64,000 nucleotides of DNA from Zhouia spongiae (GTDB lineage Bacteria > Bacteroidota > Bacteroidia > Flavobacteriales > Flavobacteriaceae), in the NCBI RefSeq assembly GCF_022760175.1, contig NZ_CP094326.1, forward strand, positions 806,001 to 870,000, given 5' to 3'. The position numbers and the translations under genes were made by a program. This document shows, piece by piece, positions 1 through 6,431 of this stretch. The notes beneath the pieces were generated by a model. It ran no database searches, was not told the origin of the DNA, and saw only the letters and a list, made by a program, of their open reading frames with translations. How positions within the stretch are numbered: position 1 is the stretch's first letter; each line of letters opens with the position of its first letter.

Positions 1-441
1 GGCCTCTTCGGCATTGTGGGCACGGTTCATCAGCTTCAGATCTTCTTCAAAAAAAGACTGCACACCTATACTTAAACGGTTAATTCCTATGGATTTATAC
101 GCTTCAAAAACTGTTCCTGAAAGCTCCTGAACAGACGATGCCTGCGTTAAATCATCCGGGTTGGCTTCGAGGGTTATCTCAGGATGTTCTACAACATTGT
201 AACTTTCATAAACTGTATCGATTATTGATTGAAGTTCTGCAACACTGAGCAAGCTGGGCGTCCCTCCACCAAAATAAATAGTTTCTACCGGCTCACATGC
301 AAATTCGGGCTGCCTCATTTTCAGCTCTTTTTTCAAAGCGACAAGCAAGTCGTCTTTTTTCTTCAGTGAAGTAGAGAAATGAAAATCACAATAATGACAA
401 GCCTGCCTGCAAAATGGAATATGTATATAGATCCCTGACAT
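1..441 (-). CDS. hemW: HemW-like radical SAM heme chaperone (partial, N-terminal part)
   Basis: Only the first 147 codons are inside the window; the gene runs off the left edge. The start ATG is at 441 on the minus strand and the protein opens MSGIYIHIPFCRQACHYCDF. The CRQACHYC segment is the CxxxCxxC motif that binds the radical SAM 4Fe-4S cluster. Further on are the YFGGGTPSLL glycine motif for SAM and the LEANPDDL and SIGVQSF segments typical of the HemN/HemW family. HemW proteins transfer heme in the cytoplasm; older annotations call them oxygen-independent coproporphyrinogen oxidase. The CRQxCxYC form without the extra cysteine of true HemN favours HemW. It follows ruvC on the same strand after 18 bp, so the two are probably co-transcribed. 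Confidence 0.9.
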   Translation of the reverse strand, partial: MSGIYIHIPFCRQACHYCDFHFSTSLKKKDDLLVALKKELKMRQPEFACEPVETIYFGGGTPSLLSVAELQSIIDTVYESYNVVEHPEITLEANPDDLTQASSVQELSGTVFEAYKSIGINRLSIGVQSFFEEDLKLMNRAHNAEEA

Positions 442-459
442 TTTATCCGGATGACAAAA

Positions 460-1011
460 TTATTTAACCCTGCCTTTATTTTGTTTTACAAATGCTTCCC
501 AACCGGAATAACTCTTGGTTTGTTCTGCGCTCCCTGAATTAAAGAAATGACATACAGCTGCAGCCAATCCGTCGGTAGAGTCAAGGTTCTTTGGAAGCTC
601 TTTAATATTCAGTAAACTTTGTAACATTCTTGCCACCTGCTCTTTACTGGCATTCCCATTACCGGTTATAGCCATTTTTATCTTCTTGGGAGAGTACTCG
701 GTAACGGGAACTTCTCTGGACAATCCGGCGGCCATTGCGACCCCCTGGGCTCTGCCCAGCTTTAACATTGACTGCACGTTCTTTCCAAAGAAAGGAGCTT
801 CAATAGCTATTTCATCCGGATAGTGAGTATCTATAAGTTCAATGGTACGTTCAAAAATTAATTTGAGTTTGGTATATGGGTCTTCATATTTTTTCAGCTG
901 AAGTTCATTTAACTGCAAAAACTGCATTTTCTTATCTATCACTTTAATAAGTCCGAACCCCATGATCGTTGTTCCCGGATCGATCCCCAATATAATTTTC
1001 TCTGTACTCAA
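460..1011 (-). CDS. ruvC: RuvC crossover junction endodeoxyribonuclease
   Basis: Resolves Holliday junctions at the end of homologous recombination, normally with RuvAB. The 183-residue length is usual for RuvC. All four acidic catalytic residues are visible: D11 in GIDPGT, E71 in AIEAPFF, and D144 and D147 in LDSTDGLAAAVCH. The stretch NVQSMLKLGRAQGV and the YSPKKIKMAITGNGNASKEQV segment are also characteristic. The start ATG at 1011 leaves the first catalytic aspartate at the expected distance. It lies directly upstream of hemW in the same direction, 18 bp apart, with a short gap before the lipoprotein gene upstream. No ruvA or ruvB is present in the window. Confidence 0.97.
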   Translation of the reverse strand: MSTEKIILGIDPGTTIMGFGLIKVIDKKMQFLQLNELQLKKYEDPYTKLKLIFERTIELIDTHYPDEIAIEAPFFGKNVQSMLKLGRAQGVAMAAGLSREVPVTEYSPKKIKMAITGNGNASKEQVARMLQSLLNIKELPKNLDSTDGLAAAVCHFFNSGSAEQTKSYSGWEAFVKQNKGRVK

Positions 1012-1053
1012 AACATCCGTTTTTTATGGTGCTGTATGATTTACAAAGCTACG

Positions 1054-1527
1054 CTAATCTACCTTTAAAACAATGGGAAGTTTTATCTTGGTACCTACAG
1101 GGATATCTCTTTTAAGTGCCGGATATAACTTAGGTAACTTTTCGATGGATTGTTGTAAAAGACTGTCGAGTTGCGGAATTTGCCTGGTGATTTCCGGTGT
1201 TTTCTCTATGGAATCAATAGAAATCTGTCCGGTATTTGAAACCAGTATTTGAACCATTACCGTATCGTTCATACTTTTATGCACTACGATATGATTATTT
1301 TTAAGGGTGGTGAATACTTGTTCTATAAAGGTAAGCTGAAAACACTTTTTTTGCGATTCTTTATCGGCAGTTTCATCACAAGCTTCAAAGAGGGGGTACT
1401 GATCTACTTCATTCCAGTTGATATTTTTCATTTCTCTGTTAACCAATTCTTCCTTTGAAGGCTTTCCTTCGAAGAAATTGCATGAGACAACTAATAATAT
1501 TAGAAAAATAACACCTGGTATTCGCAT
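1054..1527 (-). CDS. Lipoprotein with TonB-C-like domain, paralogous to the tail of the neighbouring M56 protein
   Basis: Predicted secreted lipoprotein of 157 residues when started at the ATG at 1527. That start puts a clean signal peptide (MRIPGVIFLILLVVSC) at the N-terminus with lipobox VVSC and lipidated C16. An ATG 30 bp further upstream would bury the signal, so I reject it. The mature part has YPLFEACDE and, 12 residues after that cysteine, KKCF. The M56 protein next door has PMFTACED followed by LNCF with 11 residues between the cysteines, then the same kind of beta-rich ending (IPVGTKIKLPIVLKVD against ISVAFAYPIVFRLN). This resembles TonB C-terminal domains. The two are therefore probably duplicates of one domain. 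The specific function is not known to me. Confidence 0.7.
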   Translation of the reverse strand: MRIPGVIFLILLVVSCNFFEGKPSKEELVNREMKNINWNEVDQYPLFEACDETADKESQKKCFQLTFIEQVFTTLKNNHIVVHKSMNDTVMVQILVSNTGQISIDSIEKTPEITRQIPQLDSLLQQSIEKLPKLYPALKRDIPVGTKIKLPIVLKVD

Positions 1528-1623
1528 GAAAATCAATTCTGTGACGAAATTAAGCAATTAATCTTTATCCAGAAAAAATTACAATTTTTTCATCAATCTG
1601 AGAGATGGTCTTTGGCATAATAA

Positions 1624-1691
1624 TTAATAGCCCGGGGAAGGTTCCCGCTTTTAAAAAGGCTATCGTTAAAACCGGGGCTTGCACCCCGGTT
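1624..1691. repeat. Dense cluster of inverted repeats between lipoprotein and M56 genes
   Basis: Arms TTAATAGCC (1624-1632) and GGCTATCGTTAA (1658-1669) pair with a 2-nt bulge and enclose CGGG/CCCG (1634-1647). Immediately after comes a perfect 8-bp stem AACCGGGG (1670-1677) and CCCCGGTT (1684-1691) with loop CTTGCA. The second hairpin could end transcription poorly at best, since no T-run follows on either strand. The GGGGCTTG core resembles the hairpin core of the repeat at 31601-31621. It may be a degenerate dispersed element or a structured mRNA leader for the lipoprotein gene. Confidence 0.6.
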
Positions 1692-1741
1692 CCTATAACC
1701 CAAAATAGAATTATGAACTAAACAACTGTTTTCAATGACAC

Positions 1742-2995
1742 TTAATTTAACCTGAACACTATGGGATACGCAAATGCCACAGAAATTGCATTCCCGTCTT
1801 TATCCTTTCCGGGGATCAACCGGGGTAGTGCTTCTATAATCCGAATGGCTTCATCTTCCAGGATTTTGTCCGGCCCTCTTTTATTCATCATGCTAACGGA
1901 ACCATCTACGTTAATCCTGAACTGCACATACACTCTACCCTGTATCCCTTTCTCCTGAGCTTCTTCAGGATACCTGAAGTTCTTTCTGACGTGTGCATCT
2001 AATTGCTCTTTAAAACAATTAAGCTGATCTTCTTTTGCAACATCTTCACAAGCTGTAAACATGGGCTTCTGTGCTACCAGGGTAAATGGGATTTCTTCTT
2101 TATTTATAACCGTATTCTCTGGAAGCAACTCTTCTTTCCGCTCTTTTTCGCAGGAGGTGTAAACCAGCATTCCTGCTACTAATGGTACCATCAAAAGGTA
2201 TTTTAATTGCCAAATCTTTTTAGATCTTGTTTTTTGTAACATAACGATTCGTTTTTTGATTAATGAATGATTGAAAAATTGATTGATGAATGATATATGT
2301 TCTGTATTGAACACCTGTTCCAATAACAGTTCATATGATTGTTTTTTTGATCTCTTTGCCGTATGGTCATCGGCTATAAATTCGTGTAACTCCGATATTC
2401 TTGCCTGATAAATATAGATAAGCGGATTGAACCAAAATACAATACGGAGGATTTCGAACAGCATCAGATCCCAGGTATGCCCCTGCCTGATATGAACCAA
2501 TTCATGAGCTATGATATGATCGTGGTTCTTCTGTTTTATATAATCTCCTAAAAAAATATGCCTGAAAAATGAAAAAGCAACCTCGCTTTGAGTCAGTAAA
2601 ACTTCCGTATACTCTTTATACCGGTGAATTTTACCTTGTTGCCTTAATTGATAAATTTTAATGAGTTTATACCCAAACCAAAGTATACTTAACAAACTTC
2701 CTGTTACAAGCATCCATTGCCACCAAAGTAAATCAGGCAATAAAGCGGTCTGCTCCGGAGTTCCGGTTACCGTGGTCTCCCCAGGGATCATAACGGGCAA
2801 TCGCATGGCATACTCTTGCGGAACCACGCCTTTAAAGCTTTCGAGCCTGATAAACGGTACAACCAATGAGAGTAATGGCGCAACTATAAGATACACCCTG
2901 TTCCCGTTAAAAAATGTCTCTTTCTTAAGAAACAGATCGTATACCAAAAGGAAAAGCAACTGAAACGATATGGTTTGAATAATATAGTGTAACAT
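1742..2995 (-). CDS. BlaR1/MecR1-type M56 metallopeptidase with C-terminal TonB-like domain
   Basis: Membrane zinc protease of the BlaR1/MecR1 antirepressor family, 417 residues. The N-terminal half has membrane segments near residues 5-22, 34-50 and 93-113. The zinc motif HELVH is at 164-168, within HDHIIAHELVHIRQGH, and ELHEFIADD near 202-210 supplies the third ligand region. A further membrane segment lies near 265-281. Instead of a penicillin-binding sensor domain, the C-terminus (about 325-417) looks like a TonB C-terminal domain (YPEEAQEKGIQGRVYVQFRINVDG). This architecture is common in Bacteroidota. It should sense an envelope signal and inactivate the BlaI-type repressor encoded 2 bp upstream. 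The signal and any link to beta-lactams are unknown. Confidence 0.85.
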   Translation of the reverse strand: MLHYIIQTISFQLLFLLVYDLFLKKETFFNGNRVYLIVAPLLSLVVPFIRLESFKGVVPQEYAMRLPVMIPGETTVTGTPEQTALLPDLLWWQWMLVTGSLLSILWFGYKLIKIYQLRQQGKIHRYKEYTEVLLTQSEVAFSFFRHIFLGDYIKQKNHDHIIAHELVHIRQGHTWDLMLFEILRIVFWFNPLIYIYQARISELHEFIADDHTAKRSKKQSYELLLEQVFNTEHISFINQFFNHSLIKKRIVMLQKTRSKKIWQLKYLLMVPLVAGMLVYTSCEKERKEELLPENTVINKEEIPFTLVAQKPMFTACEDVAKEDQLNCFKEQLDAHVRKNFRYPEEAQEKGIQGRVYVQFRINVDGSVSMMNKRGPDKILEDEAIRIIEALPRLIPGKDKDGNAISVAFAYPIVFRLN

Positions 2996-2997
2996 GA

Positions 2998-3360
2998 TTA
3001 CTCTTTTTCTTTGTTCAATTCTTTCATGATGGCTTCCATTTCCTGTAAACTGATATCATTCTTCTTTACAAAAAACGATACCATGCTTTTAAAAGAACCC
3101 TGAAAGTAATTGTCCATTAACTTATTCAGTGATTGATTGCTGTATTCTTCTTTTTTTACCAAGGGAAAATACAAGTAGCCCTTACCTTCCTTCTCATGCC
3201 CTACAAAACCCTTGCTTTCCAGAATACGTACAATGGTAGATACTGTATTATATGCCGGTTTTGGCCCGGGTAGGTTCTCTATTATGGTTGCTACATTGGC
3301 CTTGCCTAAGGTCCATAACCATTGCATAATCTCTTCTTCGGCTTTTGTTAACTGTTTCAT
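2998..3360 (-). CDS. BlaI/MecI family transcriptional repressor
   Basis: Winged-helix repressor of 120 residues when started at the ATG at 3360, which gives MKQLTKAEEEIMQWLW, the normal BlaI N-terminus; an upstream ATG at 3390 adds ten atypical residues. The helix-turn-helix region is PKPAYNTVSTIVRILESKGFV, followed by the wing GHEKEGKGYLYFPL and a helical dimer tail. In the BlaI/MecI family the repressor is cleaved after the partner M56 protease is activated. The partner gene starts 2 bp downstream, so the pair is an operon. The divergent promoter region carries a perfect 14-bp palindrome that is a good operator candidate. Confidence 0.92.
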   Translation of the reverse strand: MKQLTKAEEEIMQWLWTLGKANVATIIENLPGPKPAYNTVSTIVRILESKGFVGHEKEGKGYLYFPLVKKEEYSNQSLNKLMDNYFQGSFKSMVSFFVKKNDISLQEMEAIMKELNKEKE

Positions 3361-3406
3361 ACCTATTAATCTTATTCTTAATACCAACACAAATACAACT
3401 AATTAT

Positions 3407-3472
3407 TTAGTTTAAACTAATATTTTAGTTTGAAAATTATATGGCAAACTTTATATATCTTCGTCAAACTAA
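3407..3472. promoter_or_regulatory. Divergent promoter with TTAGTTT/AAACTAA repeats, candidate BlaI operator
   Basis: A perfect 14-bp palindrome, TTAGTTTAAACTAA, occupies 3407-3420. The half-site recurs as TTAGTTTG at 3425-3432 and inverted as CAAACTAA at 3465-3472. A possible -7 element for the plus-strand DUF456 gene is TATCTTCG at 3456-3463, with TTTG at 3429-3432 upstream (23 bp, slightly long). The repeats therefore flank and overlap the probable start of both divergent transcripts. Assignment to BlaI is inference from position. Confidence 0.5.
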
Positions 3473-3484
3473 TAAATATCGAAA

Positions 3485-3994
3485 ATGGACATCCTGCTTT
3501 TAGTATTGGGTTTTGTATTTATAATACTTGGAATCTTAGGGAGTTTTTTACCCGTTCTGCCGGGACCTCCGTTAAGTTGGCTGGGGCTCTTGTTCATATA
3601 CCTTACCAAAGCCGTTCCCGATAACTGGTGGGTCTTGGGGATAACACTTGCCATCGCCATTATCATACTGGTTCTTGACTATATTATTCCAGTAATGGGC
3701 ACAAAACGGTTTGGAGGATCGAAAGCGGGAATGATCGGTACGACTGTAGGTCTTGTTGTTGCTATCATATTTCCGGTTTTGGGCCTGCTTGGTATTATCA
3801 TCTGGCCATTTGTTGGTGCCTTTGTAGGTGAGATTATCAACAAATCTGACTCTAAAGACGCCTTGAAGTCGGCTTTTGGATCTTTTATCGGCTTTTTGAC
3901 AGGTACATTTTTAAAGTTTAGCGTTGGAGTTGCCTACCTCATTATTTTCATAAAAGTTTTAATTACCAATAGCTCTTCCCTGTTCCGTTTTTAA
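3485..3994 (+). CDS. DUF456 family membrane protein
   Basis: Small inner-membrane protein of 169 residues with about five hydrophobic segments (near 2-20, 30-43, 50-70, 88-120 and 143-165). The glycine-rich loops LGSFLPVLPGPPLSWLGLL and GTKRFGGSKAGMIGTTVG are hallmarks of DUF456 proteins. A second glycine-rich loop, GAFVGEIINKSDSKDALKSAFGSFIGFLTGT, repeats the pattern. No biochemical function is established to my knowledge. It is divergent from the blaI-M56 pair and might share its regulation through the TTAGTTT repeats, but it has no other operon partner. Confidence 0.85.
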   Translation: MDILLLVLGFVFIILGILGSFLPVLPGPPLSWLGLLFIYLTKAVPDNWWVLGITLAIAIIILVLDYIIPVMGTKRFGGSKAGMIGTTVGLVVAIIFPVLGLLGIIIWPFVGAFVGEIINKSDSKDALKSAFGSFIGFLTGTFLKFSVGVAYLIIFIKVLITNSSSLFRF

Positions 3995-4079
3995 TATTTC
4001 AGATATAACATAAATTACTTACATTTATGGTATCTATTTAAATACATATATTTTTTGTATCCCAAACATACGAACTCTC

Positions 4080-6146
4080 ATGTCTCGTCCTGAACTTGAA
4101 AAAAGACATATTATATCGCTATCGACATTTGTCTTTCTGGGCTTTGTGGCCTATATGCTGTATTGTATTTTTATTAAAACCATCAATAGCGAATTAGAGA
4201 AGGAACTTAATTCAACCGGTATACAAACAATAAAGGAATTTTCTAATATTGTTAAGAACGACATCAGGGAACTCAACAACCTGAAGAACAGACTTGAAGT
4301 CACCAATGGCATGTTCTATGAATACTGGACTGAGGATGCCATGGTAATTTTAGAGCAAAACCAATCGTTTAAATTTATTGAATGGATAGACAGTGCGATG
4401 GTCATCAGAAAAATTGTTCCTGAAAAAGGCAATGAAAAAGCCCTTGGTTTAAATATTTCAAATGTAAAATACAGGGTTGACGACTGGAGAAACTCTGTTA
4501 AGAACGCTACGACAAACATCACCCCCTGGGCTGAAATGACACAAGGGGGAAAAGCTTTTCTGGTGGATATTCCCGTATATTTTCAAAACAATTTTCAGGG
4601 TACCATTACAGCGGGGATGGATTTTAAATCTCATTTTGACTTCATCTTAAGTACATTGGAAGAAGAGTATGCGGTTTTAATCGAAGACGAAAACCAAGCT
4701 CCGTTTTATGAGTACAACAAACTGGATAAAAGTTCAATCGTCAACACCCCGCATATTAAAAAACTGATCAGTATTGAAGGCTTTGAAAACAAAGATTGGA
4801 CCTTTTGGTTCACCCCGCTTCACCAGCACCCTATCGTAAAGAAAAAACAGATCGCTAATCTATCGCTGGCAGCCGGGATTATATTTTCTATCCTGACCAG
4901 CCTGCTGATTTATTTCTATATGTCCGCCCAAAAAGAAAATAAAAAAGTATACGAATCCAACGAACGGCTCATCCATTTAAATAAGTCGTTAAAGGATGAA
5001 AGGTTTAAGGCTGAAAAAGCATCCAAGGCCAAAACAGAGTTTCTTTCTAATATGAGCCATGAGATCAGAACCCCCCTGAATGCCATTTTAGGCTTCATTG
5101 AGGTATTAAAAGATTCTGAATTGAGCGAAAACCATAAAAAGTACTTATCGTTAATGGACCTTTCATCAAAAAAGCTTCTCAACTTAATAAATGACATATT
5201 AGAATTTGACCGTATAGAATCTGGAAAAACAGAATTAAAAGAACATGTTTTCTCTCCGGTAGAAGAACTGGAAAATATCATATCGCTTTACAAGCTAAGC
5301 GCTCAGGAAAAAAAAGTAGGCTTATCATTACACTTTAACCGAAACAATCATCATAACGTAATAGGCGATGCGGGTAAGTTCGGGCAGATCTTTACGAACC
5401 TGATCAGAAACTCCATTAAATTTACCGACAAAGGAACCATCGTTATAACATATGATGAACGTGTAGAATACAATGTGTTGTACTTAAAAATAACTGTAAA
5501 GGACACCGGTATTGGGATTCCCAAAAATAAACTGAGTACTATTTTTAACAGGTTTACACAAGTAGATGCAGGCAAAACTAAAAAACATGAGGGGGGCGGC
5601 ATAGGACTCTCGATCACCTATCATTTACTGGAATTAATGAAAGGAACCATTAATGTTTCCAGTTCGGAGCATATAGGCTCTGAATTCGAAGTCAAACTGC
5701 ACTTTCCCCTGACCAATAAGGAAAGGAAACCTGAAGAACACATTAACACATCCGCACTGGATCTATCCAACTTAAAGGTTTTGATCGTAGACGACAACAA
5801 ACTTAATGTTACTGTTCTGGAAAAAGCAGTCGAGAGATTCGGAATCGTAAATCCGCAGAAGGCAGAAAACGGGCATATTGCCATACAATTGGCCGGTTCT
5901 GACAGCTATGACCTTATTTTTATGGATATTCATATGCCTGAAATGGATGGGTTTGATGCCACCAGTATCATTAGAAAATTTGATTCGAAAGTTATCATTT
6001 TCGGATTATCGGCCAACGTTACCAAAGAAGCGATCGATGAAGCCATCAGTGTAGGCATGAACGACTACATAACAAAACCTTTTTCATTAAAAAAGTTATA
6101 TGTTAAGTTATATTATTACTTTGCCAAACAAAATGTAATAAAATAA
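4080..6146 (+). CDS. Hybrid histidine kinase with periplasmic sensor and C-terminal receiver
   Basis: Membrane sensor kinase of 688 residues. Membrane helices near 13-33 and 259-280 bracket a periplasmic sensor of about 225 residues; the fold looks like a double-Cache/CHASE type but I cannot assign it. The dimerisation and phosphotransfer motif FLSNMSHEIRTPLN places the phosphorylated histidine at H327. The ATPase domain shows N444 (N box), DTGIGI at 475-480 and GGGIGL at 505-510. The receiver domain (about 565-685) has acidic D571-D572, phosphoacceptor D616 in FMDIHMPEMDG and K666 in ITKPF. No separate DNA-binding regulator is adjacent, so output must pass to a distant phosphotransfer partner or end in the receiver. 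Single-gene unit, convergent with the efflux operon. Confidence 0.95.
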   Translation: MSRPELEKRHIISLSTFVFLGFVAYMLYCIFIKTINSELEKELNSTGIQTIKEFSNIVKNDIRELNNLKNRLEVTNGMFYEYWTEDAMVILEQNQSFKFIEWIDSAMVIRKIVPEKGNEKALGLNISNVKYRVDDWRNSVKNATTNITPWAEMTQGGKAFLVDIPVYFQNNFQGTITAGMDFKSHFDFILSTLEEEYAVLIEDENQAPFYEYNKLDKSSIVNTPHIKKLISIEGFENKDWTFWFTPLHQHPIVKKKQIANLSLAAGIIFSILTSLLIYFYMSAQKENKKVYESNERLIHLNKSLKDERFKAEKASKAKTEFLSNMSHEIRTPLNAILGFIEVLKDSELSENHKKYLSLMDLSSKKLLNLINDILEFDRIESGKTELKEHVFSPVEELENIISLYKLSAQEKKVGLSLHFNRNNHHNVIGDAGKFGQIFTNLIRNSIKFTDKGTIVITYDERVEYNVLYLKITVKDTGIGIPKNKLSTIFNRFTQVDAGKTKKHEGGGIGLSITYHLLELMKGTINVSSSEHIGSEFEVKLHFPLTNKERKPEEHINTSALDLSNLKVLIVDDNKLNVTVLEKAVERFGIVNPQKAENGHIAIQLAGSDSYDLIFMDIHMPEMDGFDATSIIRKFDSKVIIFGLSANVTKEAIDEAISVGMNDYITKPFSLKKLYVKLYYYFAKQNVIK

Positions 6147-6149
6147 AAA

Positions 6150-6240
6150 AAGCCCTCCGCCTCGGCGGAAAAGCCTTTCATTGGTTTAACTACTAAACCT
6201 CACGCTAATGCGTGATAAACAACACAACTAAACTTTAATG
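6150..6240 (-). other. Stacked hairpins downstream of the efflux operon, possible second small RNA module
   Basis: On the minus strand after the terminator at 6245-6278 there are hairpins TCACGC/GCGTGA (plus positions 6200-6215, loop TAAT) and GGTTTA/TAAACC (6183-6199), abutting each other. A stem CCGCC/GGCGG (6157-6168) then leads into a run of T on the minus strand (6151-6145), so it reads as a minus-strand terminator. I see no promoter of its own. Its central sequence shares the pattern TTAAAGTTT..GTTG..GTT with the small RNA candidate at 40641-40741. Confidence 0.35.
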
Positions 6241-6242
6241 GG

Positions 6243-6338
6243 TCAAAAAAAGCTCTCAATTCCCCGAGAGCTTTTTTTATATTTTCATTGAAGACACCTT
6301 AACTGAGTCTTCAAATTCTTCATTTCTAAATGACCGGA
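6243..6338 (-). ncRNA. Candidate small RNA (or 12-codon leader) with own promoter and terminator
   Basis: On the minus strand the -33 element TTTG (6372-6369) is separated by exactly 19 bp from the -7 element TATATTTG (6349-6342), matching the Bacteroidota promoter consensus. A transcript starting near 6338 would be about 95 nt long and ends in the strong terminator at 6245-6278. It contains an 8-bp perfect stem TTGAAGAC/GTCTTCAA (plus positions 6288-6295 and 6307-6314). It also contains a 12-codon open frame (6323-6285, MKNLKTQLRCLQ) about 15 nt after the predicted start, so a tiny peptide is an alternative. There is no larger gene for this promoter to serve. Confidence 0.55.
6245..6278. terminator. 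Bidirectional rho-independent terminator
   Basis: A perfect 13-bp stem with A-run on one side and T-run on the other: AAAAAAAGCTCTC (6245-6257) pairs with GAGAGCTTTTTTT (6266-6278), loop AATTCCCC. It can stop both the kinase transcript (plus) and the minus-strand small RNA or efflux operon. Confidence 0.9.
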
Positions 6339-6431
6339 CAGCAAATATAAGCACATTTTTAAACCTGGCAAATTATTTTAACACAATCCGATACATCGCT
6401 ATTAAAACAAAAATGATTATTCTTGTTTGTC

